Assembly: GCA_964566175.1 (NCBI GenBank)
Contig: CAZMHU010000019.1
Span: forward strand, 1 to 35,801
Direction of reading: 5' to 3'
DNA length: 35,801 nucleotides
Source of the DNA: SIG589 sp964566175
GTDB lineage: Bacteria; Bacillota; Clostridia; Oscillospirales; Acutalibacteraceae
Part shown: positions 15,081 through 24,845 of the stretch, piece by piece
Layout: each line of letters opens with the position of its first letter
Numbering within the stretch: the stretch's first letter is position 1
Notes under the pieces: model-generated
Told to the model about the DNA's origin: nothing
What the model saw: only the letters and a program-made list of their open reading frames with translations
The model's database searches: none
Translations under genes and position numbers: made by a program

Positions 15081-16421
15081 CTACCTTGAAAGGCGGGCCT
15101 CAAGAGCCTGTTTTTGGCTTTCGTAGCCGGGTTTACCCAAGAGTGCGAACATATTCTTTTTATATGCCTCAACACCCGGTTGGTCAAACGGATTAACACC
15201 GAGCATATAACCCGATATCGCACACGCTTTTTCGAAGAAATATATAAGTCTTCCGAGGTTTTCCTCGTCTGCCTTATCAAGACTTATAACAAGATTGGGA
15301 ACTCCGCCGTCGGTATGAGCCAAAACAGTTCCCTCAAACGCCTTTGTGTTTACAAAAGACATTGTCTTGCCGGCAAGGAAGTTAAGTCCGTCGCCGTTGT
15401 CGTCTGTTTCACCGATAACAACATCACTTCCGCAGTCATCAATAGTTACAACCGTTTCAAACAGAATGCGTTTGCCATCCTGTACGTACTGACCCATAGA
15501 GTGAAGGTCGGTCGAGAAAGTTACCGATGCGGGGAAAAGACCCTTGCCGTCCTTGCCTTCGCTCTCGCCGTAAAGTTGTTTAAACCATTCCGACATCATA
15601 GTAAAGCGGGGTTCGTAACTTACAAGCAGTTCAATCTCCTTACCCTTGCGGTAAAGTGCATTGCGGAGTGCGGCATAGCGATAGCAATCGTTCTCTTCAA
15701 TAGAAGGATTACTGTATTCCTCTCTCGCCGCGGCAGCGCCTGCCATAAGTTTATCGATATCGGCACCGCAAACGGCAATCGGGAGCAAGCCTACCGCTGT
15801 GAGAACCGAGAAACGTCCGCCGACATCGTCCGGTATTACAAAACACTCATAGCCGTTTTCATCAGCCAACTGTTTAAGTGTTCCTCTTGCCTTGTCGGTC
15901 GTGCAGTAAATTCTCTTTGCAGCCTCTTCCTTGCCGTAACGCTCTTCAAGCATATCACGCAGGACGCGGAAAGCAACAGCCGGTTCGGTCGTTGTGCCGG
16001 ATTTGGAAATTATGTTTACCGAAACGCGCTTTCCCTCACAAAGTTTCAAAATATCGGAAAGGGCGCTTCCGCTTATTGTGTTACCCGCAAAATAGATATC
16101 GGGGGTATCCTTTTTAAGCGAATTGTAATAGGGCGACTTCAAAAATTCAATAGCGGCACGTGCGCCGAGGTATGAACCGCCGATTCCGACAACAATCAAA
16201 ACATCGGTATCGGAGCAGATGCGTGCGGCGGCGGCTTTAATGCGCTCAAATTCTTCTTTATCGTAATCTACGGGAAGGTCAAGCCAGCCGAGAAAATCGT
16301 TTCCGAGACCCGTCTTGCTGTGCAACATTTCGTGTGCCGTTTTAACAAACGGTGTTATACCGGCGAGGTCGCCTTCGCGTAAAAAATCGGTTGCGTATTT
16401 TTCTGTAAAGTGAATTGCCAT
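15081..16421 (-). CDS. pgi: glucose-6-phosphate isomerase
   Basis: A 446-aa cytosolic enzyme interconverting glucose 6-phosphate and fructose 6-phosphate. Seen motifs: VVGIGGSYLGARAAIEFL (about 97-114), the sugar-phosphate loop SKSGTTTEPAVAFR, DDVGGRFSVLTAVGLLP, the catalytic Glu region QLYGESEGKDGKG and the C-terminal NPFDQPGVEAYKKNMFALLG with the catalytic Lys. Length fits the short Firmicutes form. GGAGAG precedes the ATG. Confidence 0.97.
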   Translation of the reverse strand: MAIHFTEKYATDFLREGDLAGITPFVKTAHEMLHSKTGLGNDFLGWLDLPVDYDKEEFERIKAAAARICSDTDVLIVVGIGGSYLGARAAIEFLKSPYYNSLKKDTPDIYFAGNTISGSALSDILKLCEGKRVSVNIISKSGTTTEPAVAFRVLRDMLEERYGKEEAAKRIYCTTDKARGTLKQLADENGYECFVIPDDVGGRFSVLTAVGLLPIAVCGADIDKLMAGAAAAREEYSNPSIEENDCYRYAALRNALYRKGKEIELLVSYEPRFTMMSEWFKQLYGESEGKDGKGLFPASVTFSTDLHSMGQYVQDGKRILFETVVTIDDCGSDVVIGETDDNGDGLNFLAGKTMSFVNTKAFEGTVLAHTDGGVPNLVISLDKADEENLGRLIYFFEKACAISGYMLGVNPFDQPGVEAYKKNMFALLGKPGYESQKQALEARLSR

Positions 16422-16444
16422 TTTTCTATCTCTCCTTTACTGAT

Positions 16445-16473
16445 ATTTTACTATATTTTAATTCTTATTTCAA
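16445..16473 (-). promoter_or_regulatory. putative pgi promoter
   Basis: On the minus strand TTGAAA (16468-16473) and TAAAAT (16445-16450) are 17 bases apart, about 25 bases before the start codon, in an AT-rich stretch. AT-rich context makes chance matches likelier. Confidence 0.5.
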
Positions 16474-16558
16474 CTGAAATAATTGCAAATTAACATTTTT
16501 TTATTATTTGGGCAAATTTCGCGGCAAAATTCAGCATACAGCACAACCGTTTATTTCT

Positions 16559-17773
16559 TTATAAAGCAACAAGTCCCTCTAAAAGCCAACGATAAACCAT
16601 AAACAAACTTTTCCGTTTCACACTCTCGGCGGCGGTTATATTTATCCCGCCGACCTCCTCGCCGTCAACCGTTATTATAACCTTTCCGACAATATCGCCC
16701 TTTTCAATCGGTGCGGATATATTCTCGAAAAGTTTTGTTTCACGCAAAACTTCCCTATTTGTCTTTCTCGCAAGCACAGAGAGCGAACCGTCGGCAACAC
16801 AACACACGGAAGCCTTCTCTCCGTTTCTCAGCGGCAACGAAAAATCCTCGCCGAGTTCCGCCGATATATTTTCAACACGATAGTTTGCAAATCCGAAATC
16901 AAGCAGTTTTCTCGCACCGTCGAAACGCGCCTTGCTGTCCGCGCCGCCCATAATCACGGCAACGAGTGTCATACCATCCCGCTCCGCCGCCGCGGAAAGA
17001 CAACTGCCCGCCTTGCTTGTCGTTCCTGTTTTAAGACCTATACAGCCGTCGTAAAACCTAACAAGTTTATTGGTGTTTACAAGTTCCGACTCACCTGAGC
17101 GGAGCGTATCCATCCAAATGGTTGAATATTCGGTTATAAGTTTGTGTTTTAATAGTTCGCACGACATAATGGCAACATCATACGCCGTTGTTTCGTGTGA
17201 GTCGGCGTCAAGTCCGGTACAGTTTACAAAATGTGTTCCGCTCATTCCGAGTTCTGCCGCACGCTCGTTCATAAGGGCGACAAACGCCTCTTCACTGCCC
17301 GCTATTGCCTCTGCAACGGCAACAGTCGCATCATTCGCCGAAGCAATGACAATCGCTTTGAGAAGTTCGTGTAGGGTCATACTCTCGCCCTCTTCAAGCC
17401 ATATCTGCGAGCCGCCCATTCCGCAAGCGTGCTCGCTCGCCGTTATTACGGTATCGGTATTCAGTTTGCAGTCCTCAATCGCCTCCATTATAAGTAACAG
17501 TGACATTATCTTTGTTATAGATGCCGGCGCAAGGCGTTCCCCCTCATTGCTTTGATAGAGTACAGTCCCTGTTTTCTGCTCTATTAACACAAATGACTTT
17601 GCGTTTATATCCAAATTTCCTTCAACGAGCGCAACCGTCGGCGCCGTTTCGGGCAACGGGTCGTACAGGTCATCGGAAAAGTATTCGGTTGAAACCGTAA
17701 CACCGCCTGCCGCAACCCCTACCGAAAAGAGCATTATAAACGCAGGCAATAAAAAGCAAACTATTTTCTTCAT
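16559..17773 (-). CDS. D-alanyl-D-alanine carboxypeptidase (DacF/PBP5-like)
   Basis: A 404-aa secreted serine peptidase of family S11 that trims the terminal D-Ala from peptidoglycan stem peptides. A signal peptide covers about residues 1-22 (MKK start, hydrophobic core, VAAGG). The catalytic motifs are SITK (Ser85, Lys88), SAN (145-147) and KTG (248-250). A beta-rich C-terminal domain and a final amphipathic stretch (VYRWLLEGLV) for membrane contact follow. I chose 17773 as start because GCAGAGGTG precedes it and the signal peptide begins there. A longer in-frame extension to 17848 has no ribosome binding site and would bury the signal peptide. DacF-type enzymes often serve sporulation; that is not shown here. 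Confidence 0.93.
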   Translation of the reverse strand: MKKIVCFLLPAFIMLFSVGVAAGGVTVSTEYFSDDLYDPLPETAPTVALVEGNLDINAKSFVLIEQKTGTVLYQSNEGERLAPASITKIMSLLLIMEAIEDCKLNTDTVITASEHACGMGGSQIWLEEGESMTLHELLKAIVIASANDATVAVAEAIAGSEEAFVALMNERAAELGMSGTHFVNCTGLDADSHETTAYDVAIMSCELLKHKLITEYSTIWMDTLRSGESELVNTNKLVRFYDGCIGLKTGTTSKAGSCLSAAAERDGMTLVAVIMGGADSKARFDGARKLLDFGFANYRVENISAELGEDFSLPLRNGEKASVCCVADGSLSVLARKTNREVLRETKLFENISAPIEKGDIVGKVIITVDGEEVGGINITAAESVKRKSLFMVYRWLLEGLVAL

Positions 17774-17934
17774 AAACACACCTCTGCATATTCTTTGTAC
17801 ATATATAATATAGGTATGCGACGGCAACTTTTTTAATAACACAGCCAATGTTTGTATATTTTCAATATAATTGCACGCAATTACGCGAAGTTTTTATAAA
17901 TAACAAAAAATATTCGTTTTTTTGAAAGTAATAC

Positions 17935-17963
17935 TTGCATATTTATTCAGAGTATGCTATAAT
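17935..17963 (+). promoter_or_regulatory. arginine operon promoter
   Basis: TTGCAT (17935-17940), 17-base spacer, TATAAT (17958-17963). The argG start is 45 bases downstream, and a perfect inverted repeat covers the expected transcription start. Confidence 0.8.
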
Positions 17964-17966
17964 TTG

Positions 17967-17991
17967 TGCATAATCTAAGAATAATTATGCA
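17967..17991. promoter_or_regulatory. candidate ArgR operator
   Basis: TGCATAAT (17967-17974) and ATTATGCA (17984-17991) are exact 8-bp inverted arms around 9 bases, placed directly after the -10. AT-rich palindromes of this kind with TGNAT...ATNCA ends fit ARG boxes bound by ArgR/AhrC. The position would block transcription in the presence of arginine. No argR gene is in the window. Confidence 0.65.
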
Positions 17992-18007
17992 AACGGAGGA
18001 ATTTGAA

Positions 18008-19237
18008 ATGAATAAAAAAGAATATAAAAAGGTTGTATTGGCATATTCGGGCGGTCTTGATACTTCAATAATCATACCGTGGCTCAAAGAAAACTACAAC
18101 AATCCGGAAATCATTGCGGTTTCGGGAAATGTCGGTCAGGCAAGCGAACTTGAGGGCCTTGAAGAAAAGGCACTGAAAACCGGTGCTTCAAAAATATATA
18201 TTGAAGACCTCACAAAGGAATTCCTTGAAGATTACGTTTTCCCCTGCGTTCAGGCTGACGCTCTTTACGAAGACTATATGCTCGGAACGGCATTTGCACG
18301 TCCCCCGATAGCCAAGCGCATTGCCGAAATTGCCATCGCCGAGGGCGCAGATGCTATTTGCCACGGTTGTACCGGCAAGGGTAATGACCAAGTACGTTTC
18401 GAACTTGCTATAAAGGCTTTTGCCCCCGACATTCCGATTATCGCTCCTTGGAGGGAGTGGGATATCAAATCCCGCGAGGAAGAAATCGAATATGCTGAGG
18501 CTCACAACATTCCGCTTAAAATAAGCCGTGAAACCAACTATTCCAAGGATAAAAACATCTGGCATCTCTCGCACGAAGGTCTTGACCTTGAAGACCCGAA
18601 AAACGAGCCCCTTTATAATAAGGAAGGTTTCCTCGAGATGGGCGTTTCTCCCGAAATGGCTCCCGACAAGCCGACCTATGTTACACTGCATTTCGAAAAG
18701 GGTATCGCCACAAAGATTGACGGCAAGGAAATGGATGCCGTAGAACTCGTTACAACACTTAATAAGTTGGGCGGTGAGAACGGAATAGGACTTCTCGACA
18801 TCGTTGAAAACCGTCTTGTCGGTATGAAGTGCCGCGGCGTTTACGAAACTCCGGGTGGAGCAATACTCTACAAGGCTCACAAGGTTTTGGAGAGCATCTG
18901 TCTTGACAAGGAAACTTCACACTATAAAGCACTCGTAGCACAAAAACTCGGTGAACTTGTATACAACGCACAGTGGTTCACACCCTTAACAAAGGCTATC
19001 CTTTCCTTTGTTAAGACAACACAGGAAACCGTTACAGGCGACGTAACACTAAAACTCTACAAGGGCAATATGATAAACGCAGGCGTTTCTTCACCCTATT
19101 CGCTTTATGACCCCGAAATCGCAACCTTTGATGAGGATGAGGTTTACAATCAGGCAGATTCTGCAGGTTTTATAAACCTTTACGGTCTCCCGACTGCGGT
19201 TTACGCAAAAATGAAGGCAAAAAACGGTCTTAACTAA
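18008..19237 (+). CDS. argG: argininosuccinate synthase
   Basis: A 409-aa enzyme that joins citrulline and aspartate with ATP. The PP-loop ATP site AYSGGLDTS is at about 12-20. HGCTGKGNDQVRFE, WREWDIKSREEEIEYA and NYSKDKNIWHLSHEGLDLE are further family blocks. The start at 18008 is chosen because GGAGGA lies 8 bases before it. A longer frame to 17966 would begin within the candidate operator. First gene of the operon argG-H-C-J-B-D-F. Confidence 0.97.
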   Translation: MNKKEYKKVVLAYSGGLDTSIIIPWLKENYNNPEIIAVSGNVGQASELEGLEEKALKTGASKIYIEDLTKEFLEDYVFPCVQADALYEDYMLGTAFARPPIAKRIAEIAIAEGADAICHGCTGKGNDQVRFELAIKAFAPDIPIIAPWREWDIKSREEEIEYAEAHNIPLKISRETNYSKDKNIWHLSHEGLDLEDPKNEPLYNKEGFLEMGVSPEMAPDKPTYVTLHFEKGIATKIDGKEMDAVELVTTLNKLGGENGIGLLDIVENRLVGMKCRGVYETPGGAILYKAHKVLESICLDKETSHYKALVAQKLGELVYNAQWFTPLTKAILSFVKTTQETVTGDVTLKLYKGNMINAGVSSPYSLYDPEIATFDEDEVYNQADSAGFINLYGLPTAVYAKMKAKNGLN

Positions 19238-19274
19238 ATTATTATCGCCGCAAGGCACAGGAGTGGCATTCAGT

Positions 19275-20654
19275 ATGGAAAAAATGTGGGCAGGGCGTTT
19301 TAAGGGCGCACTTGACAAGCAGGCAGACGATTTTAATTCTTCTCTGCATTTTGACAGCCGTATGTATAAACAGGATATCACCGGTTCGGCGGTTCACGCC
19401 GCTATGCTCGAAAAGCAGGGTATACTGTCGGCAGATGAAAAAGAGCAGATTGTAAACGGTCTTTCGGATATTCTTTGCGATATTGAAAGCGAAAAATTGC
19501 CTTTGTCGAGCGATGCCGAAGATATACATATGTTTGTCGAGGCAGAACTCACAAAGCGTATAGGTGATGCGGGACGCCGCCTTCACACAGCAAGAAGCCG
19601 AAACGACCAAGTCGCACTTGATATACGGCTTTATATGTTAACCGAGTGTGAAGAAGTTTGTTCACTGCTAAAGGAACTCATATCCGTAATAACCGAACAA
19701 GCAAAAAATCACAAAAACGATATTATGCCCGGTTATACACACCTTCAGCGTGCTCAGCCCATAACCTTCGCTCACCACATTTTGGCATACGGAATGATGT
19801 TTTCGCGTGATATAGCACGTATAAACGACGCCAAAAAACGTATGATGTCATCCTGTCCTATCGGCTCTTGCGCCCTTGCGGGAACAACATACGACACCGA
19901 CCGTTATTTCGAAGCTGAACAGTTAGGTTTCAGCGACATTGCGCTTAACAGTATCGACGGCGTTTCCGACCGTGATTTCCTCATCGAACTTTTGAGTGCT
20001 TTCGCAACGGTAATGATGCACCTTTCCCGCTTTTCGGAAGAGATTGTGCTTTGGTCTTCTTGGGAATTCAAGTTTATCGAACTTGATGACAGTTATACTA
20101 CCGGTTCGAGCATAATGCCGCAGAAGAAAAACCCCGATATGGCAGAACTCGTCAGGGGCAAAACAGGTCGTGTTTACGGCGACCTTTTCGCTCTGCTCAC
20201 CACATTAAAAGGACTTCCGCTTGCCTACAACAAGGATATGCAGGAAGACAAAGAGGCGATTTTTGACGCGGTCGACACCGTTAAACAGTGTATTTCGGTT
20301 TTCACCCCGATGTTATCGACAATGCGTGTCCTCTCGAGCAATATGTATAAAGCGGCACAAAAAGGCTTTATCAACGCAACCGACCTTGCCGATTATCTCG
20401 TTAAAAAAGGTATGCCATTCAGAACAGCATACAAAAAGGTCGGTGAGGCGGTCGGATACTGCATTGAAAACGGTACGGTACTCGAAGATGTTCCGCTTGA
20501 AAAGTATAAAGAATGGGACAGTCTTTTTGATAACGACCTATACGCCGAAATCTCTCTCGAGACCTGCGTTTCAAAGCGTATCTCGTCGGGCGGAACAGGT
20601 GAAAAATCGGTAGAAAAACAGATTGAATATTTAACGGAGTTTATAAATGACTAA
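19275..20654 (+). CDS. argH: argininosuccinate lyase
   Basis: A 459-aa enzyme of the fumarase/aspartase superfamily that splits argininosuccinate into arginine and fumarate. Motifs seen: MWAGRF at the N-terminus, TARSRNDQVALD, GYTHLQRAQPITFAHH with the catalytic His, and the flexible Ser loop GSSIMPQKKNPD. The ATG at 19275 (MEKMWAGRF) fits family starts, with AGGAG 12 bases upstream. An in-frame GTG at 19263 is an alternative start. The 3' end overlaps argC by 8 bases. Confidence 0.96.
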   Translation: MEKMWAGRFKGALDKQADDFNSSLHFDSRMYKQDITGSAVHAAMLEKQGILSADEKEQIVNGLSDILCDIESEKLPLSSDAEDIHMFVEAELTKRIGDAGRRLHTARSRNDQVALDIRLYMLTECEEVCSLLKELISVITEQAKNHKNDIMPGYTHLQRAQPITFAHHILAYGMMFSRDIARINDAKKRMMSSCPIGSCALAGTTYDTDRYFEAEQLGFSDIALNSIDGVSDRDFLIELLSAFATVMMHLSRFSEEIVLWSSWEFKFIELDDSYTTGSSIMPQKKNPDMAELVRGKTGRVYGDLFALLTTLKGLPLAYNKDMQEDKEAIFDAVDTVKQCISVFTPMLSTMRVLSSNMYKAAQKGFINATDLADYLVKKGMPFRTAYKKVGEAVGYCIENGTVLEDVPLEKYKEWDSLFDNDLYAEISLETCVSKRISSGGTGEKSVEKQIEYLTEFIND

Positions 20655-21573
20655 GGTTTTTATTGACGGCAGTGCCGGAACAACGGGACTGCGAATTTAC
20701 GAAAGACTCGGAAAACGAAACGATATAGAACTTATTCGCCTTGACGAAGAACACCGCAAAAACGCCGACTGCCGAAAGGAAGCAATAAACAGTGCCGATA
20801 TTGTTTTTCTCTGTCTGCCGGACGATGCGGCAAGAGAGTCGGCATCACTCAAAGAAAATCCGAACACGGTAATCATCGATACCTCAACCGCACACCGCAC
20901 GGCAAGCGATTGGGCATATGGTTTTCCGGAACTTTCCGCCGCTCACAGAGAAAAGATTTTGCTTTCCGATAAAATCGCCGTTCCCGGATGTCACGCAAGC
21001 GGTTTTATCGCACTCGTATATCCTTTGATTGAGAGCGGTATTTTGGACAAAGCCGCTCTGCTTTCCTGTTTTTCGATCACCGGTTACAGCGGCGGTGGCA
21101 AAAAAATGATTGCCGAATACGAAAGCGAAGAACGCAATGTGTTGCTTTCTTCTCCGCGACAGTACGGTATATCACAACAGCACAAACATCTGCCCGAAAT
21201 GGCAGTTGTAGCAGGCCTCTCATCACCGCCTGTTTTCTCTCCCGTTGTCGGTGATTTTTACAGCGGTATGACCGTTACCGTACCGCTGTTTAAGAATATG
21301 ATAAACGGCACTGCCGAGGATATCAAAAACGTTTATAAAGAAAAATATACAGGGTCGATTGTTAAATACTGCGAGAGCATTGACGAAAACGGATTTATTG
21401 CGGCAAACAAACTTTCCTTTGCGGACAGTATGGAAATATCGGTTTGCGGCAACGGCGACAGAATTTTGCTCATAGCCGAATATGACAATCTCGGCAAAGG
21501 CGCATCGGGTGCGGCAATCGAATGTATGAATTTAAAGTTGGGGCTTGACGATGCCACAGGACTTGAGTTGTGA
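20647..21573 (+). CDS. argC: N-acetyl-gamma-glutamyl-phosphate reductase, short (type 2) form
   Basis: A 308-aa NADPH-dependent reductase acting on N-acetylglutamyl phosphate. The N-terminal motif is FIDGSAGTTGLRIYERL, the nucleophile Cys115 lies in VPGCHASGF, and ITGYSGGGKKM follows. The short length and DGSAGTTG motif mark the type 2 ArgC rather than the 340-350-aa type 1. It overlaps argH by 8 bases, so translation is likely coupled. Confidence 0.94.
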   Translation: MTKVFIDGSAGTTGLRIYERLGKRNDIELIRLDEEHRKNADCRKEAINSADIVFLCLPDDAARESASLKENPNTVIIDTSTAHRTASDWAYGFPELSAAHREKILLSDKIAVPGCHASGFIALVYPLIESGILDKAALLSCFSITGYSGGGKKMIAEYESEERNVLLSSPRQYGISQQHKHLPEMAVVAGLSSPPVFSPVVGDFYSGMTVTVPLFKNMINGTAEDIKNVYKEKYTGSIVKYCESIDENGFIAANKLSFADSMEISVCGNGDRILLIAEYDNLGKGASGAAIECMNLKLGLDDATGLEL

Positions 21574-21582
21574 GGTATAAAT

Positions 21583-22797
21583 ATGGATTTTATTAAGGGC
21601 GGCGTTTGTGCCGCAAAGGGTTTTAAGGCAGGCGGAATACACTGCGGTATCAGAAAGAACCGTCAAAAGCGTGACCTGTCGCTTATTTTAAGTGACGTTA
21701 CCGCTTCGGCGGCGGCAGTCTATACGACAAATCTCGTAAAGGGTGCACCGCTCACCGTTACAAAAGAAAACATAAGCAACGGCTATGCAAAAGCGATTAT
21801 CTGCAACAGCGGTAATGCCAACACCTGCAATGCCAATGGTATTGAAATCGCAAAACAGACCTGCTCTCTCCTCGGAGAAGAACTGCGTATAGACGAAACC
21901 GATGTTGTTGTCGCTTCAACCGGTGTTATAGGTCAACCGCTTGATATCACGCCTATAAAAAACGGCATACCGGAACTTGTTTCTTCGTTGTCTTCTTGCG
22001 GCAGTGAACAGGCAGCTGAGGGCATTATGACCACCGATACAAAAATCAAGGAAGTTGCCGTTAGTTTCGAATGCGGCGGCAAGACCTGTAAAATCGGCGG
22101 CATTGCAAAAGGTTCGGGAATGATACACCCGAATATGGCAACTATGCTTGTCTTTATAACAACCGACTGCGCCATATCTCCGAAAATGCTGAGTTTGGCT
22201 CTCTCAGGGGATATAAAGTCCACCTTCAATATGATAAGCGTTGACGGCGATACTTCGACAAACGATATGGTTTGCGTGCTTGCAAACGGTCTCGCGGGAA
22301 ATGCCGAAATATGCGAAGACGGCGAAGATTTCAAAAAATTTATGAAAGCACTTAACACCGTAAACGTCTACCTTTGCAGATGTATAGCGGGTGACGGCGA
22401 GGGTGCTACAAAACTTGTCGAATGCAACGTTGCGGGCGCGGGTGATGAAGAAACAGCAAAAACCGTTGCAAAATCGGTTATCTGCTCTTCCCTCACAAAG
22501 GCGGCTCTCTTCGGAGCGGATGCAAACTGGGGACGCGTGCTTTGTGCTATAGGCTATTCGGGCGCAGATGTTGACGTTAACAAAATCGACGTTGCGTTTT
22601 CATCTGAAAAAGGCAAAATCGACGTTTGCAAAAACGGTGCCGGCGTTCCTTTTTCGGAAGAGAAAGCAAAAGAGATATTGCTTGAAAGCGAAATCGAAAT
22701 CTGCATAAATCTTAATTCCGGCAATTCCTCGGCGACCGCTTGGGGTTGCGATTTGACCTATGATTACGTAAAAATAAACGGTGACTACCGCACTTAG
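21583..22797 (+). CDS. argJ: bifunctional glutamate N-acetyltransferase / ornithine acetyltransferase
   Basis: A 404-aa enzyme that transfers acetyl from N-acetylornithine to glutamate. The precursor cleaves itself before Thr187 in the motif MATML to give alpha and beta chains. Other family blocks are ICNSGNANTCNA, STGVIGQPL, KGSGMIHPNMATML, VDGDTSTND and FGADANWGRVLCAIGYSG. No separate argA is present, as expected when ArgJ recycles the acetyl group. GTGAGG stands before the ATG. Confidence 0.97.
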   Translation: MDFIKGGVCAAKGFKAGGIHCGIRKNRQKRDLSLILSDVTASAAAVYTTNLVKGAPLTVTKENISNGYAKAIICNSGNANTCNANGIEIAKQTCSLLGEELRIDETDVVVASTGVIGQPLDITPIKNGIPELVSSLSSCGSEQAAEGIMTTDTKIKEVAVSFECGGKTCKIGGIAKGSGMIHPNMATMLVFITTDCAISPKMLSLALSGDIKSTFNMISVDGDTSTNDMVCVLANGLAGNAEICEDGEDFKKFMKALNTVNVYLCRCIAGDGEGATKLVECNVAGAGDEETAKTVAKSVICSSLTKAALFGADANWGRVLCAIGYSGADVDVNKIDVAFSSEKGKIDVCKNGAGVPFSEEKAKEILLESEIEICINLNSGNSSATAWGCDLTYDYVKINGDYRT

Positions 22798-22810
22798 GAG
22801 TGTCTGTAAA

Positions 22811-23689
22811 ATGTCAGTTAATATTACCAATGCACAGCGTGCTGAAGTCTTAACTCAGGCTCTGCCCTACATACAAAAATATTACGGTAAAACCGTTGTT
22901 ATAAAATACGGCGGAAACGCTATGGTGAGTGAGGAACTTCGCCAACAGGTTATGGAGGATATTGTCCTGCTGTCGCTGATAGGCGTAAAAGTCGTACTTG
23001 TTCACGGCGGCGGCCCCGAAATTACCGAAATGCTCAAAAAGATAGGCAAAGAGACCGTCTTTGTCGACGGACTGCGTGTGACAGATAAAGAAACCGCAGA
23101 AGTTGTCCAAATGGTTCTTGCGGGAAAGATAAACAAAAGTCTTGTAAATCTGCTTGAAATCAACGGCGGCAAAGCAATGGGCATTTCGGGTATGGACGGA
23201 CATTTGATAGAAGCCAAGACAAAGGACGAGCGGCTCGGTTTTGTCGGAACTATTACAAAGGTCAACGTTGAACCGATATTCGATCTGCTCGAACACGATT
23301 ACATTCCCGTTGTTTCGACAGTAGGCTGTGATATGCAGGGCAACGTTTACAACATAAACGCCGATACCGCAGCCGCATATATCGCCGGTGCTATGAACGC
23401 CGAAAGACTTATATCGATGACCGACATTTCGGGGATTTTAAGCGACGTAAACGACCCCTCTTCGCTTATTCCCTGTATTGATATCAACGAAGCGGTTGAC
23501 CTTTTCCGTGACGGCACGATTTCCGGCGGTATGATACCCAAGGTTGAATGTTGTATCGACGCCATACACCGCGGCGTTAAAAAGGTTATAATTATGGACG
23601 GCAGAGTTCCGCACGCACTGCTTATCGAAACACTCACCGATGAGGGTGCGGGCACGATGGTAATAAAGGACAAAAACGATGAACATTAA
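22811..23689 (+). CDS. argB: acetylglutamate kinase
   Basis: A 292-aa amino-acid kinase phosphorylating N-acetylglutamate. It shows VVIKYGGNAM (about 29-38), VHGGGPEI, LAGKINKSLV and the C-terminal GGMIPKVECC. The N-terminal helix before the kinase core (ITNAQRAEVLTQALPYIQKY) is the element that links dimers into arginine-inhibited hexamers in other bacteria, so feedback inhibition is likely. The start at 22811 follows AGGAG by 9 bases; an in-frame codon at 22781 lies inside argJ. It overlaps argD by 11 bases. Confidence 0.95.
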   Translation: MSVNITNAQRAEVLTQALPYIQKYYGKTVVIKYGGNAMVSEELRQQVMEDIVLLSLIGVKVVLVHGGGPEITEMLKKIGKETVFVDGLRVTDKETAEVVQMVLAGKINKSLVNLLEINGGKAMGISGMDGHLIEAKTKDERLGFVGTITKVNVEPIFDLLEHDYIPVVSTVGCDMQGNVYNINADTAAAYIAGAMNAERLISMTDISGILSDVNDPSSLIPCIDINEAVDLFRDGTISGGMIPKVECCIDAIHRGVKKVIIMDGRVPHALLIETLTDEGAGTMVIKDKNDEH

Positions 23690-24842
23690 AGAAATCGACA
23701 GCAATTATATTGCAAACACCTATGCAAGATTTCCGGTTGTAATAACAGGCGGCAAAGGTTCGGTTCTCACCGACGAGAACGGACGCGAATATATCGACCT
23801 CGCAACCGGAATTGCCGTTAACACTTTCGGTGCGGCAGACGATGACTGGGTAGGTGCCGTTACCGAACAACTTAAAAGTATTCAGCACACTTCAAACCTC
23901 TATTACACCGCTCCCTGTGCCGAACTTGCAAAACTTCTCTGCGAGCGAACCGGAATGGAAAAGGTGTTTTTTTCAAATTCGGGTGCGGAAGCAAACGAAT
24001 GTGCCATAAAGGTCGCGAGGAAATATGCCGCCGAGAAAAAAGGCGCGGATTTTTATAATATCGTGACCCTTAAAAACAGTTTTCACGGAAGAACCATAAC
24101 AACACTTGCCGCAACCGGACAAGACGTTTTTCACAAGGATTTTCTGCCGCTGACAGAGGGCTTTTGCTACGCCGAGGCTAACAACATCGACTCGCTGACA
24201 GAGGCAGTACTCTCAAACAAGACAGCCGCTATAATGCTTGAATGCGTTCAGGGTGAGGGCGGTGTTATGCCACTGACTCGGGAGTTTTTGGATTGTGCCG
24301 CACGCCTTGCCAAAGAAAACGATATTCTTCTTATCGTTGACGAGGTTCAAACAGGCAACGGCAGAACCGGCAGTCTTTACGCATATATGAACTATTCTGT
24401 AAAGCCCGATATCGTAACAACGGCAAAGGGGTTGGGTGGCGGTTTGCCGATAGGCGCTACACTGCTCGGTAAAAAAGCGGAAAACGTTTTAACAGCGGGC
24501 ACTCACGGTTCAACATTCGGCGGAAATCCCGTTTGCTGTGCGGGTGCTTTGAACATACTCAAACGAATAGACGACCGCCTTCTTTCCGAAGTGAAAGAAA
24601 AATCGGAATATATCTTCTCTGCGCTCGGAAATGCAAAGGGAGTAAAATCGGTCAGCGGAATGGGACTTATGATAGGCATAGAAACCGAAAAGCCGGCAGA
24701 CAGTATTGTTGCCGAATGTATTAAAAACGGCGTGCTTGTCATAAAAGCGAAAAGCAAAATAAGACTCCTTCCCGCGCTGAACATACCGAACAGCCTGCTT
24801 TATAAGGCTGTCGGAATACTGATAAAGGCTTGTGAGGTATAG
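23679..24842 (+). CDS. argD: acetylornithine aminotransferase
   Basis: A 387-aa class III PLP aminotransferase converting N-acetylglutamate semialdehyde to N-acetylornithine. Visible are SNSGAEANECAIKVARKY, NSFHGRT, DEVQTG (221-226) and the PLP Lys250 in TTAKGLGGGLPIGA. It starts within the end of argB behind AAAGGA, and argF follows after 3 bases. Confidence 0.95.
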   Translation: MNIKEIDSNYIANTYARFPVVITGGKGSVLTDENGREYIDLATGIAVNTFGAADDDWVGAVTEQLKSIQHTSNLYYTAPCAELAKLLCERTGMEKVFFSNSGAEANECAIKVARKYAAEKKGADFYNIVTLKNSFHGRTITTLAATGQDVFHKDFLPLTEGFCYAEANNIDSLTEAVLSNKTAAIMLECVQGEGGVMPLTREFLDCAARLAKENDILLIVDEVQTGNGRTGSLYAYMNYSVKPDIVTTAKGLGGGLPIGATLLGKKAENVLTAGTHGSTFGGNPVCCAGALNILKRIDDRLLSEVKEKSEYIFSALGNAKGVKSVSGMGLMIGIETEKPADSIVAECIKNGVLVIKAKSKIRLLPALNIPNSLLYKAVGILIKACEV

Positions 24843-24845
24843 AAA

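Noticed and set aside
15114..16175. 353-residue plus-strand open frame
   Set aside because: It lies antisense within pgi, whose protein is unmistakable; its length results from codon bias of the true strand.
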